The notes below the pieces were generated by a model. The model was not told the origin of the DNA, did no database searches, and saw nothing but the letters and a program-made list of their open reading frames with translations. 37,511 nucleotides of DNA from assembly GCA_016789365.1 (NCBI GenBank), contig JAEURH010000026.1, positions 1 through 37,511 of the forward strand, given 5' to 3'. This DNA is from Anaerolineales bacterium. GTDB lineage: Bacteria; Chloroflexota; Anaerolineae; Anaerolineales; Villigracilaceae. Shown here piece after piece: positions 7,955-16,413 of this stretch. Made by a program: the position numbers and the translations under genes. Position 1 is the first letter of the stretch. The number at the start of each line of letters is the position of its first letter.

Positions 7955-9112
7955 CTATTCAATCACTGCCACTTCCACTGATTGAATCGGCGGCAGAAAA
8001 TCTGCTAACAGTTCAAAGCTATCACCTGAATCGCTCGAATAAAATAGTTGACCTGTATTCGTGCCGAAATAAATTCCAGCATCTTCAAACGTGTCCGTAG
8101 CCATGGCTTCGCGCAATACATCTACATAAGCGCGTTCAGGAAAACCCTTGCGAATTTTTTGCCAAGTCTCACCAGCATCACGGCTTCGCCAAACTGCTAA
8201 CTCGCCATCAATGCTCATGTGATATTCGTCAGTTTCTTCAAGCACTACATAAATTGTTTTCGGGTCAGTGGGGTGCACCGCAATAGGAAAACCAAAACGC
8301 GAAGGCAATTTATTTTCACCAATATCAATCCAATCTTCACCAGCATTATCACTTCGGTACACGCCACAATGATTTTGTTGATAAATCACATTTGGGTTAC
8401 TCGGGTGCATCGCCATCTTATGCACACATTGACCATATTCAGGAAATTTATCATGGTTGAAATCAGCACGCACATTTTTATTGAAAGGTTTCCAAGTCTG
8501 CCCGCCATCATCAGTTCGATAACATCCACCTGTTGAAATTGCGATATACATGCGGTTCAAATTTGTTGGGTCTAACAAAATGGTATGCAAACATAATCCG
8601 CCATTGCCGGGGAATAACGTGCCACGATGTGGATGGTCATACCAACCTTCATTGATTTGCCACGTCTCGCCTCTATCTTTGGATATAAATAATGAGGCTG
8701 GTTGTGCACCTGCATACAAGACTCCCGCTTCTTCACTACGCCCCGGCTTGATGTGCCAAACCTTTATCATCTTTTCAGGGACAGTTTTGATATCTACTCC
8801 TGATTCGGTGTTGAAAGCTTCGTCCACTGTACCGGGCGGCCTCCCTGAGTTTGAGGCGCGTGGAAGTGTCGGCACTTGCTTGGCTTGAATCCACGTTTTT
8901 CCAAAATCATCGGAATAATGAGTTGTGGGTCCATATACATTATGGCTCACCGCCGCATGTAAACGATTATCACGCGGGTCTAATTGCATGTGCATCACAT
9001 TCCAACTCTTAAAATGAATATCACTCATTCCCCATTTTTTACGTTTTGCATCACTAGAAAAAATAAACCCACCTTTGCTTGTTCCAACAAAAACCACCAC
9101 TTTTTTACTCAT
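7955..9112 (-). CDS. BNR/Asp-box beta-propeller protein (sialidase/VPS10-like fold)
   Basis: The start at 9112 is chosen because AAGGAGA precedes that ATG; the product is then 385 residues with no signal peptide. It carries repeated Asp-box motifs (S/T-x-D-x-G-x-T-W), visible as SKDRGETW, TDDGGQTW, SDNAGEDW, SRDAGETW and SSDSGDSF, which mark the blades of a beta-propeller. N-terminal VVVFVGTSKGGFIF is typical of the family often labelled exo-alpha-sialidase or glycosyl hydrolase. The catalytic Arg triad and Asp/Glu/Tyr of true sialidases cannot be assigned, and many such proteins are not glycosidases. Its function is unknown; it may bind or process a ligand in the cytosol. Confidence 0.8.
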   Translation of the reverse strand: MSKKVVVFVGTSKGGFIFSSDAKRKKWGMSDIHFKSWNVMHMQLDPRDNRLHAAVSHNVYGPTTHYSDDFGKTWIQAKQVPTLPRASNSGRPPGTVDEAFNTESGVDIKTVPEKMIKVWHIKPGRSEEAGVLYAGAQPASLFISKDRGETWQINEGWYDHPHRGTLFPGNGGLCLHTILLDPTNLNRMYIAISTGGCYRTDDGGQTWKPFNKNVRADFNHDKFPEYGQCVHKMAMHPSNPNVIYQQNHCGVYRSDNAGEDWIDIGENKLPSRFGFPIAVHPTDPKTIYVVLEETDEYHMSIDGELAVWRSRDAGETWQKIRKGFPERAYVDVLREAMATDTFEDAGIYFGTNTGQLFYSSDSGDSFELLADFLPPIQSVEVAVIE

Positions 9113-9190
9113 GTCTATTCTCCTTGTTTTGAAAAAGAACAAATTTTCTAATTATTATAGCACAAAACTTTACCTCAGACATTGAACATA

Positions 9191-11107
9191 ATGAAATTTT
9201 TGTATGAACAAAGGTACAATATTATTAAGATGGTTACAAAAACGGACACAGACTTTCAATCTGCCATTCCCCTTGGGGAAGTTTATGGGAATGTAAAAAA
9301 TTTAGCGAGAATTTTTAATTCATTCATTACAGTAATCGTACTTGGCTTTGGGTACGGCGCAATTATCACGTTTGATAAAGGAAACACATTTTCTACTCAA
9401 ATATTACTGCTGGGTACACTACCCGTCATTGGATGTTATTGGTTGGTACGTCGTCAAAAATTTGAATTTGTTGCCACTTTTTTATCTATTTTGCTAATTA
9501 GCCTAAATACAATTTTGGCAACCAGAGGTTTGGGAGTTCGTAACATCAGTGTATTTGCATTTCCAGCATTATTAATTATTGCCAGCCTTGTAACCAAAAG
9601 ACGAACCATGTTTTTTTTAACCTTGTACACAGTTGCTTGTTTGGCTTGGCTGGTGTTTGGAGAAATGTATAACTTATACACACCAAGAGCATTAACAAGC
9701 AGTGCGCTAAATGACTTTTTTTCTTCAGCTCTTCTTATCATCTTAACCGCTGTAATGACTCGTGCTATTTCTGAAACTTTGTTTAAGAATTTTTTTCAAT
9801 TACAAAAAGAATTAAACGAAAAAAAACAAGTAGAACAACAAACTGAAATACTCATCAACGAACTAGAAGCCAAAAATGCTGAGTCTGAAACATTACGCGA
9901 AAGCCTTGCCAGCATTACCAGCATGGTCGATTTTTCAGAAATCATCGAAGAAGTGCTAGACCAAATCAAACGGGTCATTCCGTATGACACGGCTTCAATA
10001 TGGAAAGTGGAAGGCAACATACAAACATTACTTGCCGGGCGGAATTTACCAGAAATCGTCATTAATGAATTCAATCAATTTTCGGCAGATGAATCCAATT
10101 CGGCTATTTTTTTAATTCGTGGCGAAGTGCCTTATATTTTGAACAACAATGTGCAAGAAGAACTACCTGATTTTCAAATGGAGCCACATACCTATGTGCA
10201 ATCGTGGTTAGCTATTCCCTTAAAAACACGCGGAAAGATTCTCGGTATCATCGCCTTAGACGGCATAAAGAAAAATCAATTCAACGAGCATCACGCCGAA
10301 CTAGCAGTGTCATTTGCAAATCAGGTGGCGATTGCTTTGGAAAATGCACAACTATTCAACGAGTTACAACAAGAATTAAAAACCCGCGAAACACTGATTA
10401 ATCAATTGGAAACAAAAAATGCCGAACTAGAACGTTTTACGTACACTGTGTCGCATGATTTGAAATCCCCGTTGGTGACGATTAACGGTTTCCTCGGCTA
10501 TCTCGAAGCCGATGTCGCCGCAAATGATATGAAGCGTTTTCGGCATGATAGTGAACGTATCAAAGAAGCCGTTGTCAAAATGCACACTTTATTAAGTGAA
10601 TTGCTTGAACTTTCACGCATTGGGCGGGTTGCGAACCCTTCAGAGATAATTCCATTTGAAGAGTTGATAAAAGATGCCATTGAACTTGTAGGCGGGCGAA
10701 TTGATAAAAACAAAGTCATTATTAATATTCAACCAAACTTGCCAAGTGTTTTTGGAGACCGTCAGCGCTTGACCGAAGTTTTGCAAAACTTAATTGATAA
10801 CGCCGCTAAATTTGTAAGGGCTGAAACAAACCCAACTATTGATATTGGTTATGATGGCGAAGAAAACGGCTTACATATTTTTTTCGTGCGAGATAATGGT
10901 ATTGGCATTCCACAAGAATTACACGATAGAATTTTCGGCCTGTTTGATAAACTAGACCCTCACAGTGAAGGCACAGGGATAGGGCTTGCCATCGTGAAGA
11001 GAATTGTTGAGGTTCACGGCGGCAGGATTTGGGTCCAGAGCGAAGCGGGTAAAGGCTCCACTTTCTTTTTCACATTACCAAAATCAAAAAATCAAATTAA
11101 TCCATAA
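9191..11107 (+). CDS. Membrane-bound GAF-domain sensor histidine kinase
   Basis: The product (638 residues from the ATG at 9191) has six hydrophobic helices in the first ~200 residues, a coiled coil (ELNEKKQVEQQTEILINELE), a GAF domain (about 245-395), a second coiled coil, and a kinase core. The H-box is SHDLKSP with phospho-acceptor His422; the N-box is LQNLIDNAAKF, G1 is DNGIGIP and G2 is GTGIGLAIVKRI. It would sense a signal through the membrane part or GAF and phosphorylate a response regulator. No regulator gene is near, so it is an orphan kinase. Starts at TTG 9182 and at ATG 9230 (TACAAT nine bases upstream) are also possible. Confidence 0.9.
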   Translation: MKFLYEQRYNIIKMVTKTDTDFQSAIPLGEVYGNVKNLARIFNSFITVIVLGFGYGAIITFDKGNTFSTQILLLGTLPVIGCYWLVRRQKFEFVATFLSILLISLNTILATRGLGVRNISVFAFPALLIIASLVTKRRTMFFLTLYTVACLAWLVFGEMYNLYTPRALTSSALNDFFSSALLIILTAVMTRAISETLFKNFFQLQKELNEKKQVEQQTEILINELEAKNAESETLRESLASITSMVDFSEIIEEVLDQIKRVIPYDTASIWKVEGNIQTLLAGRNLPEIVINEFNQFSADESNSAIFLIRGEVPYILNNNVQEELPDFQMEPHTYVQSWLAIPLKTRGKILGIIALDGIKKNQFNEHHAELAVSFANQVAIALENAQLFNELQQELKTRETLINQLETKNAELERFTYTVSHDLKSPLVTINGFLGYLEADVAANDMKRFRHDSERIKEAVVKMHTLLSELLELSRIGRVANPSEIIPFEELIKDAIELVGGRIDKNKVIINIQPNLPSVFGDRQRLTEVLQNLIDNAAKFVRAETNPTIDIGYDGEENGLHIFFVRDNGIGIPQELHDRIFGLFDKLDPHSEGTGIGLAIVKRIVEVHGGRIWVQSEAGKGSTFFFTLPKSKNQINP

Positions 11108-11181
11108 TCACTCTTAGGTACTATTTTTCGTAACACAAACTGATTTTGATTGTTTCAACATGCAAAGTGAAAGGAGGAATG

Positions 11182-11907
11182 ATGAAACGCCGCGATTTGC
11201 TAATGTTACTTTTTTTAATTGCATTAACAGGATGCAATGTTGAAACACAACCGCCTCAACCCATAGCATCCCCTTTGGGGACGCTTGAAGTTGTTTCTAC
11301 ACCCCTGCCGACTTTTACCCCCATACCCACTTTCACCTTCACACCCACACCCGTTGTAATTTCTATGCAAGTGACTGCCGAATTGGTTAACTGCCGTTCT
11401 GGTCCTGGCACAATTTTTGACACACTCAGCCAAATTGCGCAAGGACGAAATTTGCGCGCTACAGGGCGAAATGAATCAATAACTTGGTATTATGTCAATG
11501 ACCCCGGCAACCCAGGCAAATTTTGCTGGGTTTCAGCAGACGTGGTTCAAGTCAGTGGCGAAGCGGATTTACTTCCAATTGTTCAACCACCCTTAGCAAT
11601 GGTCACCAATGTAGATTTACGAGTTGAGCCAAATCGCATTGTTGTAAACTGCAATCAATTTCCGCAAACTGTTTTCTTTGAAGCACTCGTCACCACCAAT
11701 GGACCGACCCTGTTTACATGGAAATGGGAAATCAGTACAGGTGCTGTTTCAGATGTGGGTACTTTGATTTTTGAAGAAGCTGGCACCAAAGCAATTAATG
11801 AATATTATCAAATCAATTCTGCTAATGATTATTGGGTGCGCTTTTATACACTCACACCAAATGAAGTAATGCGACAAGTAAATTTCCCCGTCAGTTGCAC
11901 GCCATAA
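11182..11907 (+). CDS. SH3-domain lipoprotein
   Basis: I choose the ATG at 11182 because AAGGAGG (11171-11177) lies four bases upstream; the ATG three bases earlier is too close. The 241-residue product has a lipoprotein signal (MKRRDLLMLLFLIALTGC, Cys18), a Pro/Thr-rich tether (about 25-58), and a bacterial SH3 domain (about 60-130, with NCRSGPG and WYYV...KFCWVSADVV). The C-terminal half (about 145-241) is beta-rich and has no recognised family. SH3 domains of this type bind peptidoglycan or peptides at the cell surface. It follows the histidine kinase by about 75 bases and could be its accessory sensor, but nothing proves this. Confidence 0.82.
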   Translation: MKRRDLLMLLFLIALTGCNVETQPPQPIASPLGTLEVVSTPLPTFTPIPTFTFTPTPVVISMQVTAELVNCRSGPGTIFDTLSQIAQGRNLRATGRNESITWYYVNDPGNPGKFCWVSADVVQVSGEADLLPIVQPPLAMVTNVDLRVEPNRIVVNCNQFPQTVFFEALVTTNGPTLFTWKWEISTGAVSDVGTLIFEEAGTKAINEYYQINSANDYWVRFYTLTPNEVMRQVNFPVSCTP

Positions 11908-11914
11908 AAATTTC

Positions 11915-12012
11915 CGTCATTGCGAGCCGCGCTCTTGATATTCGCGGCGAAGCAATCTCGTAATTAAGTTTGAGATTGCTTCGGGCGGGAGAACCTCACC
12001 CTCGCAATGACG
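11915..12012. repeat. GTCATTGCGAG-family inverted repeat, copy 2
   Basis: Twelve-base perfect ends CGTCATTGCGAG and CTCGCAATGACG enclose inner arms GAAGCAATCTC and GAGATTGCTTC, 98 bp in all. It fills the gap between two convergent stop codons and could act as a bidirectional terminator. Confidence 0.88.
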
Positions 12013-12020
12013 AATAATAA

Positions 12021-12692
12021 TTAATCATCCGGGAAAATCACCGTATTAAACCCAAGTGCCGCAAAGAACTTAATCAAATACGCTTCGGCATTGCGTTGGG
12101 CTTGAACCAAAATTCCATCTTCCAATGCCGCTTTCAAAATTTCTTGTTCGGCAGTTTGGCGCGCAAGCGTCTCTAAATCTTGCTGACCTTTCGTAAGCAA
12201 ACCAGTTTCACGGTCATACACATAAGATTTTTCATTATCTAACGTGGCGATGAAAATTTCAGCAGGCGGTAAATTGACATACAAAACATTTCCGTCATAA
12301 CGCATATCTTCTGGGCGAAGTTTTTCCATATCAATCCCAGCAATTACAATGCCATGCGCCACAAACAGCAATCTATCACCAAACGCAAAACCAAACGTAC
12401 CCTGACCAATTTCAGCCGTAATTACTTTTTCAACACTATATTGAATCGTTTCTAAACGTGCCAATGCTCGAATCTCATTGATATACGTGACCGGGTCCGG
12501 AATAATCGTTGGCGTAGGGTTCGCCAATTGCGCCACTTGTGTTTGCAATGCCTGATTCGCTTGATTCACTTGGTCAAATGGTCCTTGTGCCGCCGCGGCA
12601 GTTTCGCGCACCGTGTCTACGATAAAATAAACCCCAGCCGCCAACACTATCAAAATCAGGAAGGACATAATTGTGCTAAATGTATTTTTCAT
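12021..12692 (-). CDS. DUF4230 membrane-anchored protein
   Basis: The 223-residue product has one N-terminal helix (about 7-26, IMSFLILIVLAAGVYFIV) and a coiled-coil stalk with NQANQALQTQVAQL. A DUF4230 domain covers about 65-220: LARLETIQYSVEKVI, GDRLLFVAHGIVIAGIDM, the VYDRETGLLTKG block and the helical AEQEILKAALEDGIL tail. The domain is thought to face outward after the single anchor. Its function is not known. An AAAGGAT ribosome site precedes the ATG. Confidence 0.85.
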   Translation of the reverse strand: MKNTFSTIMSFLILIVLAAGVYFIVDTVRETAAAAQGPFDQVNQANQALQTQVAQLANPTPTIIPDPVTYINEIRALARLETIQYSVEKVITAEIGQGTFGFAFGDRLLFVAHGIVIAGIDMEKLRPEDMRYDGNVLYVNLPPAEIFIATLDNEKSYVYDRETGLLTKGQQDLETLARQTAEQEILKAALEDGILVQAQRNAEAYLIKFFAALGFNTVIFPDD

Positions 12693-12741
12693 TCGTATCC
12701 TTTCGATAACCTATTTTATTATATTATGATTACCCCATAAC

Positions 12742-13743
12742 ATGAAAAAAGTATTTCTTATTCTTTCACTTTTGTCATTTGGATGTTCTTTCCCGATACA
12801 AATTACTATCGGCGAACCGACTCCCACACCCGAACCGACTCTTGCTCCCACACCAACGCCTCAAATTAGGGGTGAGTTGGGTACTGAATCCAATCCTTTG
12901 ATTCTCACCCTAGCCCCTTCTTCCCGCCCAACAGATTCTGTTATCTCAGCAGGCGACGTGATTTCAGCATACATTCAATCACGCACAGGTTATCGCATTG
13001 TGACGGTGATTCCAGTTAGCGAAAATGCTTTGCTTGATTCGATTTCAAAAGGCAATGCACATATCGCATCATTATCACCTTATGGGTATGCAATTGCTTA
13101 TCAAAGAAGTGATGTCACGGCTTTGTTAGCCAGAGTGCGAGATGGTCAAATATTTTATGGCGCGCAAATCATTGCCAACCGTACAAAAAATTTCACACCT
13201 TATTTTGATGAAATTAAAAATGAAAATACAACAGATGTTGCTTCGGCATTAAAACAATTTCAAGAAAAGAAAGCATGTTGGAGTGATCCTGTATCACCGT
13301 CTGGGTATGTGATTCCGTTGGGGTTGTTGAAACAGGCTGGTGTCCAAATAAGAAGCGATGCATTTCTTGCCAATCAACCTAGCGTAGTCAGAGCCGTCTA
13401 TGCCGATGACATCTGTGATTTCGGTGCCACCTTTATTGATGCACGTACATCGCCCACGCTTGAAGCCGATTACCCCGATGTAATGGATAAGGTGAAAGTG
13501 ATTTGGCGAACCCCAAATATCATTCCGTATGAAAATATTGTTATGTCTACTGATTTGCCATTTGAAATGCGGCGTGTGATTCAACGTGCCTTTATTGATT
13601 TGATGCTCACACCTGAAGGAAAATCTGCGATGCAAACGGTGTATGGTTTTGATGAAACGCAAGTGATAGAAGATTCTGCATACACAGAATTTGTTACGCT
13701 CGCTACTGCTTCAGGTTTGGATTTGTTAAGTTTGATAGAATAA
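12742..13743 (+). CDS. PhnD-like phosphonate/phosphite-type substrate-binding lipoprotein
   Basis: The 333-residue product has a lipoprotein signal (MKKVFLILSLLSFGC, Cys15), a Pro/Thr tether, and a periplasmic-binding fold of the PhnD/SsuA type: SGDVISAYI-like N-terminal lobe, the SLSPYGYAIAYQRSD loop, and the hinge block CWSDPVSPSGYVIPLGLL. PhnD proteins bind phosphonates, phosphite or related anions for an ABC importer. No permease or ATPase gene is adjacent, so this is an orphan receptor whose ligand cannot be stated. A TATGAT lies 11 bases before the ATG without a Shine-Dalgarno sequence, suggesting a leaderless or near-leaderless transcript. The gene diverges from the DUF4230 gene. Confidence 0.85.
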   Translation: MKKVFLILSLLSFGCSFPIQITIGEPTPTPEPTLAPTPTPQIRGELGTESNPLILTLAPSSRPTDSVISAGDVISAYIQSRTGYRIVTVIPVSENALLDSISKGNAHIASLSPYGYAIAYQRSDVTALLARVRDGQIFYGAQIIANRTKNFTPYFDEIKNENTTDVASALKQFQEKKACWSDPVSPSGYVIPLGLLKQAGVQIRSDAFLANQPSVVRAVYADDICDFGATFIDARTSPTLEADYPDVMDKVKVIWRTPNIIPYENIVMSTDLPFEMRRVIQRAFIDLMLTPEGKSAMQTVYGFDETQVIEDSAYTEFVTLATASGLDLLSLIE

Positions 13744-13757
13744 TGAATTGCGGAAAA

Positions 13758-13810
13758 CGTCCCGCAGGTTTTAATTACAAATTAAATTGTATAACTAAAC
13801 CTGCGGGACG
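13758..13810. repeat. 53-bp CGTCCCGCAGGTTT inverted repeat, copy 1
   Basis: Perfect 14-base arms CGTCCCGCAGGTTT and AAACCTGCGGGACG enclose a 25-base AT-rich loop. The same arms and same total length recur at 18324-18376 and 25315-25367, while the loops differ. This copy lies between the PhnD-like gene and the SanA-like gene and may terminate the first. Confidence 0.9.
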
Positions 13811-13821
13811 GTACATGAAAA

Positions 13822-14469
13822 ATGTTAAAACGAATTATAAAATTTCTGTGGCAACTTTTTGTTACTATAACTTTTCTTACTGCTATCGCTTTGTTCACTC
13901 CAAAATTTTTATTTTGGATGTTTGCTCAACCTCGAACATACACGGTTGAAAATGTAGAATCAACGCGCGTAGCAATTGTTTTCGGTGCAGGTTTATTACG
14001 CGACGGCTCTGCTGGACCCGTATTAAGCGACCGTGTGCAAACGGCTGTGGCTTTGTATCAACAAGGCAAAGTGCAAAAATTGTTAATGAGTGGCGATAAT
14101 AGTTTTATCGAATACAACGAGCCAGAAGCCATGCGACAATATGCGCTAGAACGTGGGGTGCCAGATGAAGATATTGTTTTAGATTATGCAGGCAGAAGAA
14201 CGTATGATACTTGTTATCGTGCCAAGCATATCTTTCAAGTAGATGAAGCAATTTTGATTACGCAAGAATTTCACATGCCCCGCGCTTTGTTTCTTTGTAA
14301 TTGGTTTGGTATTGACTCAAATGGTGTTGAAGCAAATAATCGTTACTTCTTAAAACGCTCGCGCGCTTATTGGAATTTTCGAGAATTGTTTGCAACTTTC
14401 CAAGCCATGTGGGATGTGTTAATTACAAAACCATTGCCTGTGCTTGGTGAACCTGAGCCTATAAACTAA
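13822..14469 (+). CDS. SanA/YdcF/ElyC-family (DUF218) membrane protein
   Basis: The 215-residue product has one N-terminal membrane helix (about 8-30) and a DUF218 domain with the family's hallmarks: AIVFGAGLLRDGSAGPVLSDR, a VQKLLMSGDN strand-turn, YALERGVPDEDIVLDYAGRRTYDTCYRA, and ILITQEFHMPRALFLC. Members such as SanA and ElyC affect envelope barrier function and peptidoglycan or lipid-carrier metabolism, but their reaction is unknown. There is no good ribosome site before the ATG, which is only 11 bases after the 53-bp palindrome. Confidence 0.9.
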   Translation: MLKRIIKFLWQLFVTITFLTAIALFTPKFLFWMFAQPRTYTVENVESTRVAIVFGAGLLRDGSAGPVLSDRVQTAVALYQQGKVQKLLMSGDNSFIEYNEPEAMRQYALERGVPDEDIVLDYAGRRTYDTCYRAKHIFQVDEAILITQEFHMPRALFLCNWFGIDSNGVEANNRYFLKRSRAYWNFRELFATFQAMWDVLITKPLPVLGEPEPIN

Positions 14470-14470
14470 T

Positions 14471-14556
14471 ATGTCATTCTGAGCCGCGTTCTTGTTCTTT
14501 GCGGCGAAGAATCTCTTAAAACATTGTAGAGACCCTTCGCTACGCTTAGGGTGACA
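14471..14556. repeat. ATGTCATTCTGAG-family inverted repeat
   Basis: It starts ATGTCATTCTGAG, contains GGCGAAGAATCTC and GAGACCCTTCGCT, and ends AGGGTGACAT. It is clearly related in plan to the GTCATTGCGAG units at 7409 and 11915 but is a separate subfamily. It occupies the gap before the HD-domain gene. Confidence 0.75.
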
Positions 14557-14577
14557 TGGATAAAAATGGAGAAGATT

Positions 14578-15150
14578 ATGAATCGTGAAACTGCTTTAGC
14601 AATTGTGCGTGAATTTGTAAAAACAGAAAGTTTGGTACGTCACATGTTATCTGTTGAAGCCGCTATGCGTTTTTATGCTGAAAAATATAATGAAGATGTT
14701 GAAGCATGGGGATTAATTGGTTTATTGCATGACTTTGATTGGGAGATTCACCCCACACTTGAACAACATCCGCAAGCGGGTTCGGCAATCTTAAGAGAAA
14801 GAGGCGTGAGCGAAGAAATCATTCAAGATATTTTAAGCCATGCCGACCATACGGGTTTGCCGCGTGATACTTTGAGAAGAAAAGCAATTTGCGCGTGCGA
14901 TGAAGTGACAGGTTTAATCACAGCCGTTGCATTGGTGCGCCCATCAAAATCTTTATACGACCTTGAAGCAAGTTCTGTCAAAAAGAAATGGAAAGACAAA
15001 GCCTTTGCCGCAGGTACAAACCGCGAAGAAATGGAACACGCCGCCAAAGAATTTGGTGTGGAACTTTGGGAACATGTTGGTAATGTAATTCAAGCCATGC
15101 GAAAAATTGCACCTGAATTGGGGCTGGTAGGAAATATAAAGAATGCCTAA
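14578..15150 (+). CDS. HD-domain phosphohydrolase
   Basis: The start at 14578 is supported by GGAG seven bases upstream; an earlier in-frame start would begin inside the repeat. The 190-residue product has the HD metal-binding set: His22, His51-Asp52 (LLHDFDWE), His64 and His88/His91 (LSHADHTG). Small stand-alone HD proteins hydrolyse nucleotides or related phosphoesters, but the substrate here is unknown. The block GLPRDTLRRKAICACDEVTG is well conserved in HDIG-type proteins of Firmicutes and Chloroflexi, from general familiarity. Confidence 0.88.
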   Translation: MNRETALAIVREFVKTESLVRHMLSVEAAMRFYAEKYNEDVEAWGLIGLLHDFDWEIHPTLEQHPQAGSAILRERGVSEEIIQDILSHADHTGLPRDTLRRKAICACDEVTGLITAVALVRPSKSLYDLEASSVKKKWKDKAFAAGTNREEMEHAAKEFGVELWEHVGNVIQAMRKIAPELGLVGNIKNA

Positions 15151-15233
15151 AAGGGCAGGTTTTGAATCACTGCAAGGTTGCTAAATCTTGAAAATTCAAA
15201 GGCTTTAGCGATTTGTGTTTACTCTGTTTTTTA

Positions 15234-15372
15234 GGGAGTGTCTAATTTTATGGGCTTTTAAAACATTTAACCACAGAGCGCACAGAGAACACGGAGAAAA
15301 CTTTTGAAATATCTGTGAACTCAGTGTTCTCTGTGGTGAAAGGTTCTTTAGCCTTCTCTTTTAGACACTCCC
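15234..15372. repeat. Nested inverted repeat: GGGAGTGTCTAA arms around CCACAGAG copy 2
   Basis: Perfect 12-base outer arms (GGGAGTGTCTAA at 15234-15245 and TTAGACACTCCC at 15361-15372) bracket the second CCACAGAG unit (15270-15337). The outer arms do not occur around the other two CCACAGAG copies, so this looks like one element inside another. It accounts for most of the 273-base gap. Confidence 0.8.
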
Positions 15373-15410
15373 GTTTTTTATACCTATCTACTTGTTTACC
15401 TGTTTACCTT

Positions 15411-15416
15411 TATAAT
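15411..15416 (+). promoter_or_regulatory. -10 element (TATAAT), leaderless start
   Basis: A perfect TATAAT ends seven bases before the ATG at 15424 with no ribosome site between. A short direct repeat (TTGTTTACC, then TGTTTACC) lies just upstream in place of a clear -35. Confidence 0.6.
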
Positions 15417-15423
15417 TTCTAAT

Positions 15424-16374
15424 ATGATTCTCGTCACCGGCGCCACTGGATTTATCGGACGTGCGCTCATTCGTCAACTTTCTTCTATTGGATATCCACT
15501 CCGTGCATTGATTCGCCCTTCGCCTCGCACTCCTAAACTTCCAAAGGGTGTGCCAGTGGAAGTAGCAGTCGTATCCCTTGCAGATACTCGCGGTTTACGA
15601 GCCGCCATGCGAGATGTGGAAACCATTTTTCATTTTGCTAGTGCTGAAAATCAAGGCGCACGCGGAGATTTGCAAACCGCAGATATTCAAGGTACACAAA
15701 ATCTCGTAGAAGCGGCGGCAGATGCAGGCGTGGATAGAATCGTATATTTGAGTCATCTTGGCGCGGCAAGGGCATCGGCATATCCAGCTTTCAAAGCCAA
15801 AGGCATCGCCGAAGAAAGTATTCGCAACGGAAAAGTTCCTTACACCATTATTCGCACATCATTAGTTTATGGACCTGAAGACCATTTCACAACCAATTTA
15901 GCAAGTTTGATTCGTGCTTCGGTTGGCGTTTTTCCTATCCCATCTGGTAAGCGAACGGTTGTGCAACCCGTTTGGGTAGAAGATTTGGTGACTTGTTTAT
16001 TATGGGCAATTCAAAAAGAAGAGACCTTGAATCAAGTGTACGAAATTGGCGGCAATGAATTTTTTACCTTGCAAGAAATTATTCAAATTATTATGGATAC
16101 CACACGCAAAAGAAGATATTTACTTCCGCTTTCGCCAATTACCTTAAGAGGTCTCACGCTTTTTCTTGAAAGCGTAGTACCAAACTTTCCTATTTCATCT
16201 TTGTTTGTAGATTACTTTGCAGTGAATCGCACCACTGCCGTAGATTCCATGTCCAGATATTTTGGTCTGATGCCTGCGCGTTTTTCTTATCGGTTAGATT
16301 ACTTAATCAAAAAGCGTTGGTATCAACGGCTTTGGGATTCAATTAAAGAAAGAGTTAATGTAGGACGCAGATAA
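15424..16374 (+). CDS. NAD(P)-binding atypical/extended SDR (NDUFA9-like)
   Basis: The 316-residue product begins MILVTGATGFIGRALIRQL, with the GxxGxxG dinucleotide motif at residues 6-12. It also has LRALIRPS for cofactor ribose binding and a YPAFK block in the position of the YxxxK pair. The set of motifs resembles atypical SDRs of the NDUFA9/NmrA type, which often act on quinone-linked or isoprenoid substrates or only bind NAD(P). The substrate cannot be told. The final residues (VGRR) are encoded by the start of a short CGCAGATAAACGCTGA-type repeat that has apparently become the end of the gene. Confidence 0.88.
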   Translation: MILVTGATGFIGRALIRQLSSIGYPLRALIRPSPRTPKLPKGVPVEVAVVSLADTRGLRAAMRDVETIFHFASAENQGARGDLQTADIQGTQNLVEAAADAGVDRIVYLSHLGAARASAYPAFKAKGIAEESIRNGKVPYTIIRTSLVYGPEDHFTTNLASLIRASVGVFPIPSGKRTVVQPVWVEDLVTCLLWAIQKEETLNQVYEIGGNEFFTLQEIIQIIMDTTRKRRYLLPLSPITLRGLTLFLESVVPNFPISSLFVDYFAVNRTTAVDSMSRYFGLMPARFSYRLDYLIKKRWYQRLWDSIKERVNVGRR

Positions 16375-16413
16375 ACGCTGAGAACGCTGAAATTTTTAAC
16401 TTCACTAATAAAA

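Noticed and set aside
13743-13949. Frame of 68 codons overlapping the PhnD-like stop and the SanA-like start
   Set aside because: It runs through the 53-bp palindrome and overlaps the start of a strong gene in another frame.
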